Below, piece by piece: positions 1-7,521 of a stretch of 64,000 bases of DNA; positions within the stretch are counted from its first letter, which is position 1, and every line of letters begins with the position of its first letter. The DNA lies in NCBI RefSeq assembly GCF_007483665.1, contig NZ_VIQO01000001.1:124001-188000 (forward strand). The letters run 5' to 3'. The notes below the pieces were generated by a model. The model was not told the origin of the DNA, searched no databases, and worked only from the letters and a program-made list of their open reading frames with translations. The stretch comes from Catellatospora sichuanensis (GTDB lineage Bacteria > Actinomycetota > Actinomycetes > Mycobacteriales > Micromonosporaceae). Made by a program: the position numbers and the translations under genes.

Positions 1-2
1 GG

Positions 3-161
3 CGGCAGCGCTGGAGCGAGCACCACATGCAGGTGCAGGGCATCTGTGACCGGTGCGGGCACACCTATCCGTGCGAGGACGCGCTGCAGGCGGCGTGGCA
101 GATCGTCTACTGGGAGCCCTACCTGCCCGCACCGGGGCTGGTCCGGCCGTACGTGGACTGA
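3..161 (+). CDS. C-terminal end of an unknown small zinc-ribbon-like protein (5' truncated)
   Basis: An open frame enters from the left edge and ends with TGA at 159-161, giving 52 visible residues. They contain a CxxC pair (CDRCG) followed seven residues later by another Cys (YPCED), then a Trp/Tyr/Pro-rich tail (WQIVYWEPYLPAPG). The CxxC suggests a small zinc ribbon or a loose metal site, but only three cysteines are visible, so the rest of the site, if any, lies outside the window. The family is not recognised and no function is assigned. The stop lies 10 bases before the TetR operator repeats, so this gene reads toward the TetR gene. Confidence 0.5.
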   Translation, partial: RQRWSEHHMQVQGICDRCGHTYPCEDALQAAWQIVYWEPYLPAPGLVRPYVD

Positions 162-170
162 GCCATACTC

Positions 171-206
171 CCTAGTCATCCTAGGCTGTTGCCTAGTAAC
201 CTTAGG
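171..206. promoter_or_regulatory. Tandem 15-bp operator repeats in front of the TetR gene
   Basis: Two 15-bp copies of the pattern CCTAGTnAnCnTAGG lie at 171-185 and 192-206 and match at 12 of 15 positions. Each copy is an imperfect palindrome (CCTAG..CTAGG type). Their starts are 21 bp apart, two helical turns, so both would be read from the same face of the DNA. The second copy ends two bases before the ATG at 209 and covers a possible -10 box (TAACCT, 197-202). This suits autorepression by the adjacent TetR protein. Binding is inferred. Confidence 0.6.
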
Positions 207-208
207 TT

Positions 209-820
209 ATGGCACGGGCAGGGCTCACGGCGCAGCGGGTGACGCTGGCGGCGGCCGACCTGGCGGACACCGCCGGGCTCGACCACGTCACGATCTCCGC
301 GCTGGCGCGCGGGTTCGGCGTGAAGGACGCGAGCCTCTACTCCCACGTCCGCAACCTGCAGGACCTGCGGCACCGCATCGCGCTGCTCGCGGGCGGCGAG
401 CTGGTCGACGCCATCGCCGCGGCCGTGGCGGGCCGGTCGGGCCGGGACGCGCTGATCGCTTTCGCGGACGCGTACCGGGCCTACGCCCTGGCCCACCCCG
501 GCCGGTACGCGGCCACCCAGCTCCCGCTGCCGCCCGAGCTCGTCACCGCCGACCCGGTCGCGTTCCGGCGCACCTACGAGCTGACCTACGGCATGCTGCG
601 CGGCTACGGTCTGTCCGAACCCGACCTCACCGACGCGGTGCGCCTGCTGCGCGGCGCGTTCCACGGGTTCGTGAGCCTGGAGGCCACCGGCGGCTTCGGC
701 CACCCGCGCGACGTCGAGCAGTCGTGGCGGCGGGCCGTCGAAGCCCTGCACGTGCTGCTCGAACACTGGCCCGCCGCACCCCCGGCGGCATCCGCCCGAG
801 AGGACACCCCCGCACCATGA
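209..820 (+). CDS. TetR/AcrR family transcriptional regulator
   Basis: The 203-residue protein has an N-terminal TetR helix-turn-helix (roughly residues 10-55; LADTAGLDHVTISALARGFG then YSHVRNLQDL) and a longer helical ligand/dimer domain resembling the TetR C-terminal domain that carries a Trp-His-Gly motif. The ATG at 209 has no ribosome binding site and lies just after a TAnnnT box, so the mRNA may be leaderless. Its TGA overlaps the ATG of the next gene (ATGA, 817-820), so the two are probably translationally coupled. The likely role is a local repressor of itself and the downstream hydrolase; the ligand is unknown. Confidence 0.85.
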   Translation: MARAGLTAQRVTLAAADLADTAGLDHVTISALARGFGVKDASLYSHVRNLQDLRHRIALLAGGELVDAIAAAVAGRSGRDALIAFADAYRAYALAHPGRYAATQLPLPPELVTADPVAFRRTYELTYGMLRGYGLSEPDLTDAVRLLRGAFHGFVSLEATGGFGHPRDVEQSWRRAVEALHVLLEHWPAAPPAASAREDTPAP

Positions 821-1917
821 CCTGGCACCACCTTCAGCAGCGTGTACAGCAGCGCGTCGACGACCTCGTCGGCTCGGGGCAGGAGACCGGCGTACAGGTC
901 GCCGCGTACCTGCACGGCGTGCCGATCGTCGACGCCGTCGCCGGGCTGGCCGACCCCGCGACGGGGCGGCCGGTCACCCCGGGCACCCCGTTCTTCAGCT
1001 ACTCCACCGGCAAGGCACTCACCTCGACCGTGGTGCACGTGCTGGCCGAGCAGGGCAGGCTCGACTACGACCTGCACATCGCCGAGGTGTGGCCGGAGTT
1101 CGCCCGGCACGGCAAGTCCGGCATCACGTTGCGCCACGCGCTCACACACACCGCGGGGCTGCCCGCGCTGCCGCCCGACGTGACCGCCGCGGACCTCGCC
1201 GACTGGGACCGCATGTGCGCGATCATGGCCGACGCGACACCGCTGTGGGAGCCGGGCACGGCGCACGGCTACCACGTGTGGACGTACGGCTGGCTGGTCG
1301 GCGAGACGGTCCGCCGGGCCACGGGCCGGACCGTGGCGCAGGTGCTGGCCGCCGACGTCGCCGCGCCGCTGGGCATGCCCGGCGAACTGCTGCTCGGCGT
1401 ACCCGAAAAGGACCTGGACTCCCTCGCCGTACTGGCCGACCGGAGCTGGTCGGACGCGCTCAAGCAGCTCAGCTCGCAGCTGCCGAACTTCGACCGGGCG
1501 GTGCCGCACGGCGCGCGACCCGACGCCGACCTGGGCAACGACCGGGCCTTCCTGCGCGCGGACGTGCCGGCCGTGGGCACCATCACGGCCCGCGCGGCGG
1601 CCCGCATGTTCGCCGCGCTGCTCGGCGAGGTGGACGGGGTCCGCCTGATCTCCCCGGAACGGCTGCGCGAGGTGAGCACGCCGGTGACCCGGGGTCCGGA
1701 GTGGACGTTCGGCATGCCGGTGCGCTGGACGCTCGGCTACGCGGTCGACGGGCCGATGATCGGCGTGGGCGGGATCGGCGGCAGCCTGGCCGGGGCGCTG
1801 CCCGAGCTCGGGCTGACCGTGGCGGCGACGAAGAACGCGCTGGCCGTCGGCGACGGCGATCCGATGGAGCAGCTACGTGAGATGATCATCGCGGCGGTCC
1901 GGGACGGGCGCGTCTAG
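817..1917 (+). CDS. Serine hydrolase of the class C beta-lactamase/EstB family
   Basis: This 366-residue protein has the beta-lactamase/penicillin-binding-protein fold. The nucleophile motif is S63-T-G-K66 (YSTGKAL), and a Tyr in HGYHVWTYG (about residue 152) stands where the YxN motif is expected. HTHTAGL and a C-terminal GVGGIGG segment are typical of EstB-like carboxylesterases and D-aminopeptidases. There is no signal peptide, so it should be cytoplasmic, which argues for an esterase or detoxifying role rather than cell-wall work. The ATG overlaps the TetR stop. Its TAG shares the CTAG at 1914-1917 with the convergent neighbour. The substrate is unknown. Confidence 0.85.
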   Translation: MTWHHLQQRVQQRVDDLVGSGQETGVQVAAYLHGVPIVDAVAGLADPATGRPVTPGTPFFSYSTGKALTSTVVHVLAEQGRLDYDLHIAEVWPEFARHGKSGITLRHALTHTAGLPALPPDVTAADLADWDRMCAIMADATPLWEPGTAHGYHVWTYGWLVGETVRRATGRTVAQVLAADVAAPLGMPGELLLGVPEKDLDSLAVLADRSWSDALKQLSSQLPNFDRAVPHGARPDADLGNDRAFLRADVPAVGTITARAAARMFAALLGEVDGVRLISPERLREVSTPVTRGPEWTFGMPVRWTLGYAVDGPMIGVGGIGGSLAGALPELGLTVAATKNALAVGDGDPMEQLREMIIAAVRDGRV

Positions 1918-3605
1918 CGGCGGGTGAAGGTGCCCCAGCCGTCGGCGTCCAGGTGCGCGACGCGCAGCTGCTTCGCCGGGCCGGAGCCGTCCGCGGTGAA
2001 GGTGACCCCGTCCAGGCCGACCGCGTTCTCGCCGGTGGTCCGGTAGCTGAAGGTGTCCGCGTCGTAGTGCGTGAGCGGGAACGCCTGCTTCTTCGGCCCG
2101 AGCGTCATGGTCAGCCTGTCGCCCTGCGCGGTGACGGTCAGCGGGCCGTAGTACTCGTTGGCGTACGTGCCCGTGTACGCGGTCACCGGCCTGGCGGCCG
2201 CCGGGTTCGCGGGCGGCTTCGCGTAGTCGGTTCGCGAGGTGTCCGCGCTCTCCATCTTCTGCAGCACGCCGAGCATGAACGGCAACCAGTCGGTCTTCTG
2301 CCGGCCGTAGGAGGCGATGTCCATGAAGTTGTACGCGATGGCTTCGGCCACGCCGATCGGCTGCGCGTTGGTCAGCACCACGATGCCGAGCCCCTCGCCG
2401 GGCAGCATCGTCACGTTGGTGGCCGCGCCCAGGTCGAACGCCCCGGAGTGGCCCAGCCGCAGCCGCCCGAACTCGTCATAGCCGACGTTGAAGCCCAGCC
2501 CGTAGAAGCCGACCGGGCCGTCGGGGGCGCGTGGCGGCGCGGCGATGTTGTGCGGCAGGTGCGTCTCCTGCAGCGCCATCGCGTCGATCAGCTGCTTTCC
2601 GTCGAACCTGCCCGCGCCGAGTTGCAGCCGCATCCACTTCGCCATGTCGTTCACGGTCGAACTGACCCCGCCGGCCGGACTCTGCGCCTGCGGGTCGCGC
2701 ACGTACTTCGCCTGCCAGGCGTCGCCGACCTTGACGTGCCCGACGGCCCGGTCCGGGTCCTGCTCGTAGTCGGCGAACTCGGAGCTGGTGTCCGTCATGC
2801 CCAGCGGCTGGTAGAGCGTCTGCGCGGACAGCTCCTCCCAACTGCGCCCGGCCGCCTTCGCCACGGCCAGCGCGGCCGCGGTCAGCCCGAAGTTCGTGTA
2901 GAAGTAGCTCGCCCGGAACGGCGCTAGCGGCTCCAGCCGCAGGCGGGACAGGATGTAGGCCCGGTCGAACCCGAGGTCCTCCAGCAGGTCCCCGGCATGG
3001 TCGGGCAGGCCGCTGCGGTGCGAGAACAGGTCCGCCACGGTCGCGTTGCGGGTCACCCAGGGATCCTTCAGCGCGAACCCGGGATCGTGCTTGATCACCG
3101 CATCGTTCCAGGCCACCTTGCCACCGCCGACCACACCCGCGACGACGGTGGACGCCAGCGGCTTGGACAGCGAGGCGAGCTGGAACACCGTGTCGGGGGC
3201 GACCGCGCCGGGCGCGCCGACCTTGCGGACGCCGTACCCCTCGGCGAAGACGACCTTGTCCCGGTAGACGACGCCGACGGCCACTCCGGGCACGCCTGTC
3301 TGCTTCATCGCCGCCTGCACCAGGCCGTCCAGCTGGGCCACCGCGTGATCCACCTTGGCCTGGTCGAGCAGCCGCGGCTGCTGCGGGACCGGCCCGGCCG
3401 CCAGCGACGGGCTGGGCGCCGGGCTGGGAGCCGGTGTGGGCTGGGCTGCCGCGGACCGGGCCGTCTCCGGCCGGGCCGAGGACGCGGCCAGGGCCAGCAG
3501 CGCAGCGAGCACGGCCACCGCCGAGCTCCGGCGGCGGCGGTTGGCGGTCACGTTCCCAGTCAAGCCAACTGTGCCGGAACTGTCTTGAATATCCGGCTTT
3601 TTCAT
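1914..3605 (-). CDS. Secreted serine hydrolase (beta-lactamase superfamily) with C-terminal extension
   Basis: The 563-residue reading has an Arg-rich then hydrophobic export signal (NRRRRSSAVAVLAALLALA) and a Pro/Ser/Ala linker. The catalytic domain carries S145-L-S-K148, a YTN motif (SYFYTNFG) and HSG in place of KTG (RLGHSGAF). About 120 residues follow that resemble the DUF3471-type tail of secreted beta-lactamase-like esterases. The start is uncertain: ATG at 3605 gives a long n-region, whereas GTG at 3551 begins right before the Arg cluster and would make a normal signal peptide. It is probably an extracellular esterase or peptidase acting on cell-wall or environmental substrates. It is only distantly related to the neighbouring 817-1917 hydrolase. 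Confidence 0.8.
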   Translation of the reverse strand: MKKPDIQDSSGTVGLTGNVTANRRRRSSAVAVLAALLALAASSARPETARSAAAQPTPAPSPAPSPSLAAGPVPQQPRLLDQAKVDHAVAQLDGLVQAAMKQTGVPGVAVGVVYRDKVVFAEGYGVRKVGAPGAVAPDTVFQLASLSKPLASTVVAGVVGGGKVAWNDAVIKHDPGFALKDPWVTRNATVADLFSHRSGLPDHAGDLLEDLGFDRAYILSRLRLEPLAPFRASYFYTNFGLTAAALAVAKAAGRSWEELSAQTLYQPLGMTDTSSEFADYEQDPDRAVGHVKVGDAWQAKYVRDPQAQSPAGGVSSTVNDMAKWMRLQLGAGRFDGKQLIDAMALQETHLPHNIAAPPRAPDGPVGFYGLGFNVGYDEFGRLRLGHSGAFDLGAATNVTMLPGEGLGIVVLTNAQPIGVAEAIAYNFMDIASYGRQKTDWLPFMLGVLQKMESADTSRTDYAKPPANPAAARPVTAYTGTYANEYYGPLTVTAQGDRLTMTLGPKKQAFPLTHYDADTFSYRTTGENAVGLDGVTFTADGSGPAKQLRVAHLDADGWGTFTRR

Positions 3606-3640
3606 AGAATGGGCATCGACTTCGGGACTGACCCACACTA

Positions 3641-3661
3641 CCATCCATAGAGTTGAATTCG
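3641..3661 (+). promoter_or_regulatory. 21-bp motif shared with the upstream region of the M43 protease gene
   Basis: The stretch starting CCATCCATA and continuing through AGTTGA to TTCG matches positions 26140-26160 at 19 of 21 bases. It sits between the divergent hydrolase (start 3605 or 3551) and P450 (start 3683) genes. It is AT-richer than its surroundings and contains TTGAAT, which could act as a -35 element. Whether it is an operator, a promoter core or chance is not known. Confidence 0.35.
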
Positions 3662-3682
3662 TACGCACACGAGGGGGCGACG

Positions 3683-4891
3683 ATGTCGACCGGCAGTGAA
3701 ATCATGGCGGCCCGCACCTATCCGTTCGGTGACCCCGACCGGCTCAACCTGAACCCGCTCTACGAGCAGTTACGCCGCAGCGAACCGCTGACCCGGGTCC
3801 GCCTGCCGTACGGCGAGGAGGCCTGGCTCGCCACCCGCTACGACGACGTACGCCTGATCCTCGGCGACGCCCGCTTCAGCCGCGCCGCCAGCGTCGGGCG
3901 CGACGAGCCGCGCACCCACCCGCACCAGGGTGAATCCGGCATGCTCGCGATGGACCCGCCGGAGCACACCCGGCTGCGCAAGCTCATCGCCAAGGCGTTC
4001 ACCGCCCGCCGCGTCGAGACCCTGCGCCCGCGCACCCAGGAGATCGCCGACCAGCTGCTCGACGGCATGCAGGCGCACGGCTCCCCCGCCGACCTGGTCG
4101 AGCACTTCGCCACCCCGCTGCCGGTCACGGTCATCTGCGAGCTGCTGGGCGTGCCCTTCACCGACCGCGACCGGTTCCAGCTGTGGTCCGAGGCGATCAT
4201 CTCGACCACCTCGCTCACCCCGCAGCAGATCATGGAGTACCTCGGCAACCTGCACGCCTACATCGCCGGGCTGATCGCCCAGCGCCGCGCCCAGGAGACC
4301 GACGACCTGCTCGGCGCCATGGTCAAGGCCCGCGACGAGGACGAGGACCGGCTCACCGAGGCCGAGCTGGTGCAGCTGTCGGCCGGCCTGCTCGCCGCCG
4401 GGCACGAGACCACGGTCACCCAGCTGCCCAACTTCGTGTACGTGCTGCTCACCAACCCCGACCAGCTCGCCGAGCTGCGGGCGGACCCGACCCTGATCCC
4501 CGCCGCCGTCGACGAGCTGATGCGATACGTGCCGCTCGGCACCGCCGCCGCGTTCGCCCGCTACGCCACCGAGGACGTCATGGTCGGCGATGTGCTGGTC
4601 CGCGCCGGCGAGCCGGTGCTCGGCGCGCTCGCCTCCGCCAACCGCGACGACAAGGTGTTCGAACACCCCGACGAGCTCGACTTCCACCGCGAGAGCAACC
4701 CGCACCTCGGTTTCGGGCACGGCCCGCACCACTGCGTCGGCGCCCAGCTGGCCCGGATGGAGCTGCAGGTCGCGCTACAGACCTTGATCACCCGTTTCCC
4801 GAACCTCGAACTCGCCGTCGCCGAAGAGGAACTTCCCTGGAAGAAGGGCATGCTGGTGCGGGGTCTCCAGGAACTGCCGGTGCGCTGGTGA
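3683..4891 (+). CDS. Cytochrome P450 monooxygenase
   Basis: This soluble bacterial P450 has 402 residues. It shows the I-helix oxygen-activation motif (AGHETT, about residue 240), the K-helix ExxR (ELMR), and the heme loop FGHGPHHCVG with the axial Cys at about residue 351. The ATG at 3683 is chosen over the in-frame ATG at 3653 because GAGGGGG precedes it at good spacing. It is followed directly by a ferredoxin gene with a GTGA overlap, so the electron donor is encoded with it; no reductase gene is seen nearby. The size and motifs fit the CYP105/CYP107-like group of actinomycete enzymes that hydroxylate secondary metabolites, steroids or xenobiotics. The substrate cannot be read from sequence. 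Confidence 0.93.
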   Translation: MSTGSEIMAARTYPFGDPDRLNLNPLYEQLRRSEPLTRVRLPYGEEAWLATRYDDVRLILGDARFSRAASVGRDEPRTHPHQGESGMLAMDPPEHTRLRKLIAKAFTARRVETLRPRTQEIADQLLDGMQAHGSPADLVEHFATPLPVTVICELLGVPFTDRDRFQLWSEAIISTTSLTPQQIMEYLGNLHAYIAGLIAQRRAQETDDLLGAMVKARDEDEDRLTEAELVQLSAGLLAAGHETTVTQLPNFVYVLLTNPDQLAELRADPTLIPAAVDELMRYVPLGTAAAFARYATEDVMVGDVLVRAGEPVLGALASANRDDKVFEHPDELDFHRESNPHLGFGHGPHHCVGAQLARMELQVALQTLITRFPNLELAVAEEELPWKKGMLVRGLQELPVRW

Positions 4892-5112
4892 GCGGGCAGT
4901 GGAAGGTGGCGGTCGACCGGGACCGATGCATCGGGTCGGGCCTGTGCGCGGGCACCGCACCGGACCACTTCGAGCTCGTCGACAAGAAGTCCACGCCACT
5001 GCGGGAACTGGTCGACCCGGCCGAAGCGGTCAGCGACGCCGCCGACTGCTGCCCCGTCGAAGCCATCCTCGTCACCGACGCCACCACCGGCGACACCGTC
5101 GCCCCGGTGTGA
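4888..5112 (+). CDS. 3Fe-4S type ferredoxin, partner of the P450
   Basis: The 74-residue protein has the spacing of actinomycete P450 ferredoxins: C14-x5-C20 (CIGSGLC) and a distal CCPVEAI with Cys at 54/55. The residue where a fourth cluster Cys would sit in 4Fe-4S proteins is Gly (CIGSG), as in 3Fe-4S members. The GTG start overlaps the P450 stop by four bases, so expression is coupled. It should pass electrons from an unlinked ferredoxin reductase to the P450. It is often missed by gene callers because of its small size and GTG start. Confidence 0.9.
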   Translation: MSGQWKVAVDRDRCIGSGLCAGTAPDHFELVDKKSTPLRELVDPAEAVSDAADCCPVEAILVTDATTGDTVAPV

Positions 5113-5169
5113 CCCGCCCAAGCCCGCCCCGCCCCGCGCCACGGCCCCGCTCCAGCGACCCGTTTTCCA

Positions 5170-5232
5170 TAGACGCTGGCCTATTACATCGACTATTTCG
5201 AGATCAAAGTCGATGAGATAGGCCGGCGTCTA
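5170..5232. repeat. Long imperfect hairpin repeat, copy A
   Basis: Two 24-base arms (5171-5194 and 5208-5231) match at 21 positions in inverted orientation around a 13-base centre; the pairing extends one T-A pair outward. The arms begin AGACGCTGGCC and end GGCCGGCGTCT. A second copy lies at 21785-21847, and differences between the copies are largely paired on both arms. It follows the ferredoxin stop by 57 bases and could terminate that operon, but it lacks a clear T-run, is unusually long, and is duplicated. The remainder of the 262-base gap before the SDR gene holds no recognisable gene. Confidence 0.75.
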
Positions 5233-5374
5233 CTCAAAGGGGGTGCGGCGAGGCAGGACGGGTGAGATGGACGACAGTCCGGGGGCGCGCCCGGCGGCTG
5301 GTTCGGCCATCGCGCGGTCGCCTGCGTACAGTTTCCGGGCGAGGTAGCAGGCGAGCACGGGAACGGGCACTGGG

Positions 5375-6826
5375 ATGACGATCAGCGAGCAGGAGCGCAC
5401 CGGGATCGACGCTGCGCACCTTGAGGTGTGCCTCGGCGTGCTGGCCCAGGTCGAGAACCTGCCGGTCGAGCACCCCGACGCGGTCGCGGTGCGCCGCGCC
5501 GTCGGGCGGCTCTTCAAGACCGTCAAGCAGCAGCGCCGCCGGGACAAGCGCGAGGAGATCCTCGCCGCGGACGAGGCGGTGACCGCGGCGACCGCCACGG
5601 GCGCGCCGGGCCGCATCGACGACGAGACCGCGGGCGTGTTCGGGCTGACCTCCCCCACCAAGGGCGACATCGCCGGGCACCTGCGCCAGCCGCGGGCCTG
5701 TTACACCTGCAAGGACCGCTACACCCAGGTGGACGCGTTCTACCACCAGCTGTGCCCGCCGTGCGCGGAGCTGAACCACGCCCGCCGCGACGCCCGCACC
5801 GACCTGACCGGCCGCCGCGCGCTGCTCACCGGCGGCCGCGCCAAGATCGGCATGTACATCGCGCTGCGGCTGCTGCGCGACGGCGCGCACACCACGATCA
5901 CCACCCGGTTCCCGTCCGACGCGGTGCGCCGCTTCCAGGCGATGCCGGACAGCGCCGAGTGGCTGCACCGGCTGCGCATCGTCGGCATCGACCTGCGCGA
6001 CCCGGCCCAGGTGGTGGCGCTCGCCGACTCCGTCGCGGCGCAGGGCCCGCTCGACATCCTGATCAACAACGCGGCGCAGACGGTGCGCCGCTCGCCGCAG
6101 GCGTACGCGCAGCTGCTGGCGGCCGAGTCGGCCCCGCTGCCGGACGGGCCGCTGCCCGAGCTGATCAGCTTTGGCCACTACACCGGGTCGAGCCCGGCGG
6201 CCGCGGCCATCCAGGCCATGCCGCACCAGCAGCTGAGCCCGGAGCTGGTCACCTCGCTGGCGCTGACCACGGGCGGGGCGAGCCTGGCGCGCATCGCCGA
6301 CGGTTCCGCGATCGACGCGGGCGGCCTGGTGCCCGACCTCGACCCCAGCAACAGCTGGGTGCAGGTGGTGCAGGAGGTCGACCCGATCGAGCTGCTCGAG
6401 GTGCAGCTGTGCAACGTCACCGCCCCGTTCGTGCTGGTCGCGCGGCTGCGCGCGGCGATGGCCGCGTCCCCGGCGCGGCGCAAGTACGTGGTGAACGTGT
6501 CGGCGATGGAGGGGCAGTTCAGCCGCAAGTACAAGGGGCCGGGCCACCCGCACACGAACATGGCCAAGGCCGCCCTGAACATGCTGACCCGCACCAGCGC
6601 CGGGGAGATGCTCGACGACGGCATCCTGATGACCGCGGTGGACACCGGCTGGATCACCGACGAGCGCCCGCACCCGACCAAGGTCCGCCTCGCGGACGCG
6701 GGTTTCCACGCCCCGCTGGACCTGGTCGACGGCGCCGCCCGGGTGTACGACCCGATCGTGCGCGGCGAGCTGGGCGAGGACCTGTTCGGCTGCTTCCTGA
6801 AGGACTACAAGCCCTCGCCCTGGTGA
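5375..6826 (+). CDS. SDR-family oxidoreductase with N-terminal zinc-ribbon domain
   Basis: The 483-residue protein has an unusual two-part layout. The first 150 residues are helical and charged and end in a four-Cys ribbon (CYTCKDRY..LCPPCAEL). The rest is a Rossmann short-chain dehydrogenase: TGGRAKIG for the dinucleotide, DLRDP, then NNAAQTVRR. The catalytic Tyr of the YxxxK motif is missing: the aligned segment is HTNMAKAAL, where Thr stands four residues before the Lys, although YKGPG lies about ten residues upstream. It may be a non-canonical or inactive SDR, or use the nearby Tyr. The 3' end overlaps the convergent phosphopantetheinyl transferase by 22 bases. The substrate is unknown. 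Confidence 0.8.
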   Translation: MTISEQERTGIDAAHLEVCLGVLAQVENLPVEHPDAVAVRRAVGRLFKTVKQQRRRDKREEILAADEAVTAATATGAPGRIDDETAGVFGLTSPTKGDIAGHLRQPRACYTCKDRYTQVDAFYHQLCPPCAELNHARRDARTDLTGRRALLTGGRAKIGMYIALRLLRDGAHTTITTRFPSDAVRRFQAMPDSAEWLHRLRIVGIDLRDPAQVVALADSVAAQGPLDILINNAAQTVRRSPQAYAQLLAAESAPLPDGPLPELISFGHYTGSSPAAAAIQAMPHQQLSPELVTSLALTTGGASLARIADGSAIDAGGLVPDLDPSNSWVQVVQEVDPIELLEVQLCNVTAPFVLVARLRAAMAASPARRKYVVNVSAMEGQFSRKYKGPGHPHTNMAKAALNMLTRTSAGEMLDDGILMTAVDTGWITDERPHPTKVRLADAGFHAPLDLVDGAARVYDPIVRGELGEDLFGCFLKDYKPSPW

Positions 6827-7521
6827 CGCAGCAGCTCTGACGCGTCGTGCTCGGTGATCGCCGTCGGCGTGCCGAGCACCGTCAGCGCCGCCTGGTAGCC
6901 CGCGCCCGGCGCGAGGGTGAACATGCGAGCCGCCTCGACCACGTCGGGCCGCCCCTCGAAGCGGTGCAGGCGCGGCGCCTGTACCGGGGCCGACACCTCG
7001 ATCCTGGTCATGGCCACCCGCAGCCCGTCGCCGGTGGCCTTGAGCACCGACTCCTTGCGCGTCCAGTACGTGTAGAAGCCGTCCTGGTCCAGCGGCACGG
7101 AGGCGGCCAGCTCCGCCTCGGACAGCGCCAGCCTGGCCACGCCGAGGATGTCGCGCTGCGGCTGGGCCTGCTCCACGTCGACGCCGACCGGGCCGGCCAG
7201 GCTGAGCACGATCGCGATCCGGTCACCGGAGTGCGACACCGACACGTCGAGCCCGCCGGGCACGGTCGGGCGGCCGTGCGGGACCGCGCAGGTGGTGCAG
7301 GCGCGCTCCACGCGTACCGCCGCGGGTTTCTCGCCCAGGTGCCGACCGGCGAGCAGCCGCAGCAGCGCCGCGGCCACGGTCTGCCGCGCGCGGTCCTCGT
7401 CGCGGCGCAACGACTCGCGGCGAGCCCGCTCGCCCTCGCTCAGCAGCCGCTGGTGCCAGGGCTGCTCGTCGGCCGGATCCGCCCAGTAGACGTGGCACTC
7501 CCCCGGTCGCAGGACGTTCAC
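6805..7521 (-). CDS. 4'-phosphopantetheinyl transferase (Sfp/AcpT superfamily)
   Basis: The 238-residue protein carries the superfamily signatures GVDVEQ (metal-binding Asp/Glu) and WTRKESVLKATGDGL (the W-x-x-KEA-like motif and Lys). The length fits the two-lobed Sfp type, which loads coenzyme A phosphopantetheine onto carrier-protein domains of polyketide, peptide or fatty-acid synthases. The GTG start overlaps the stop of the upstream hydrolase gene (GTGA), so the two form an operon. No carrier protein is encoded nearby, so it probably acts in trans on synthases elsewhere in the genome. Confidence 0.9.
   Translation of the reverse strand: MNVLRPGECHVYWADPADEQPWHQRLLSEGERARRESLRRDEDRARQTVAAALLRLLAGRHLGEKPAAVRVERACTTCAVPHGRPTVPGGLDVSVSHSGDRIAIVLSLAGPVGVDVEQAQPQRDILGVARLALSEAELAASVPLDQDGFYTYWTRKESVLKATGDGLRVAMTRIEVSAPVQAPRLHRFEGRPDVVEAARMFTLAPGAGYQAALTVLGTPTAITEHDASELLRHQGEGL

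Noticed and set aside
46-1917. A 623-codon open frame from 46 to 1917
   Set aside because: Only its part from 817 codes for a recognisable protein. The upstream 257 codons are Arg/Pro/Gly-rich, out of frame with the clear TetR gene, and typical of GC-rich shadow frames.
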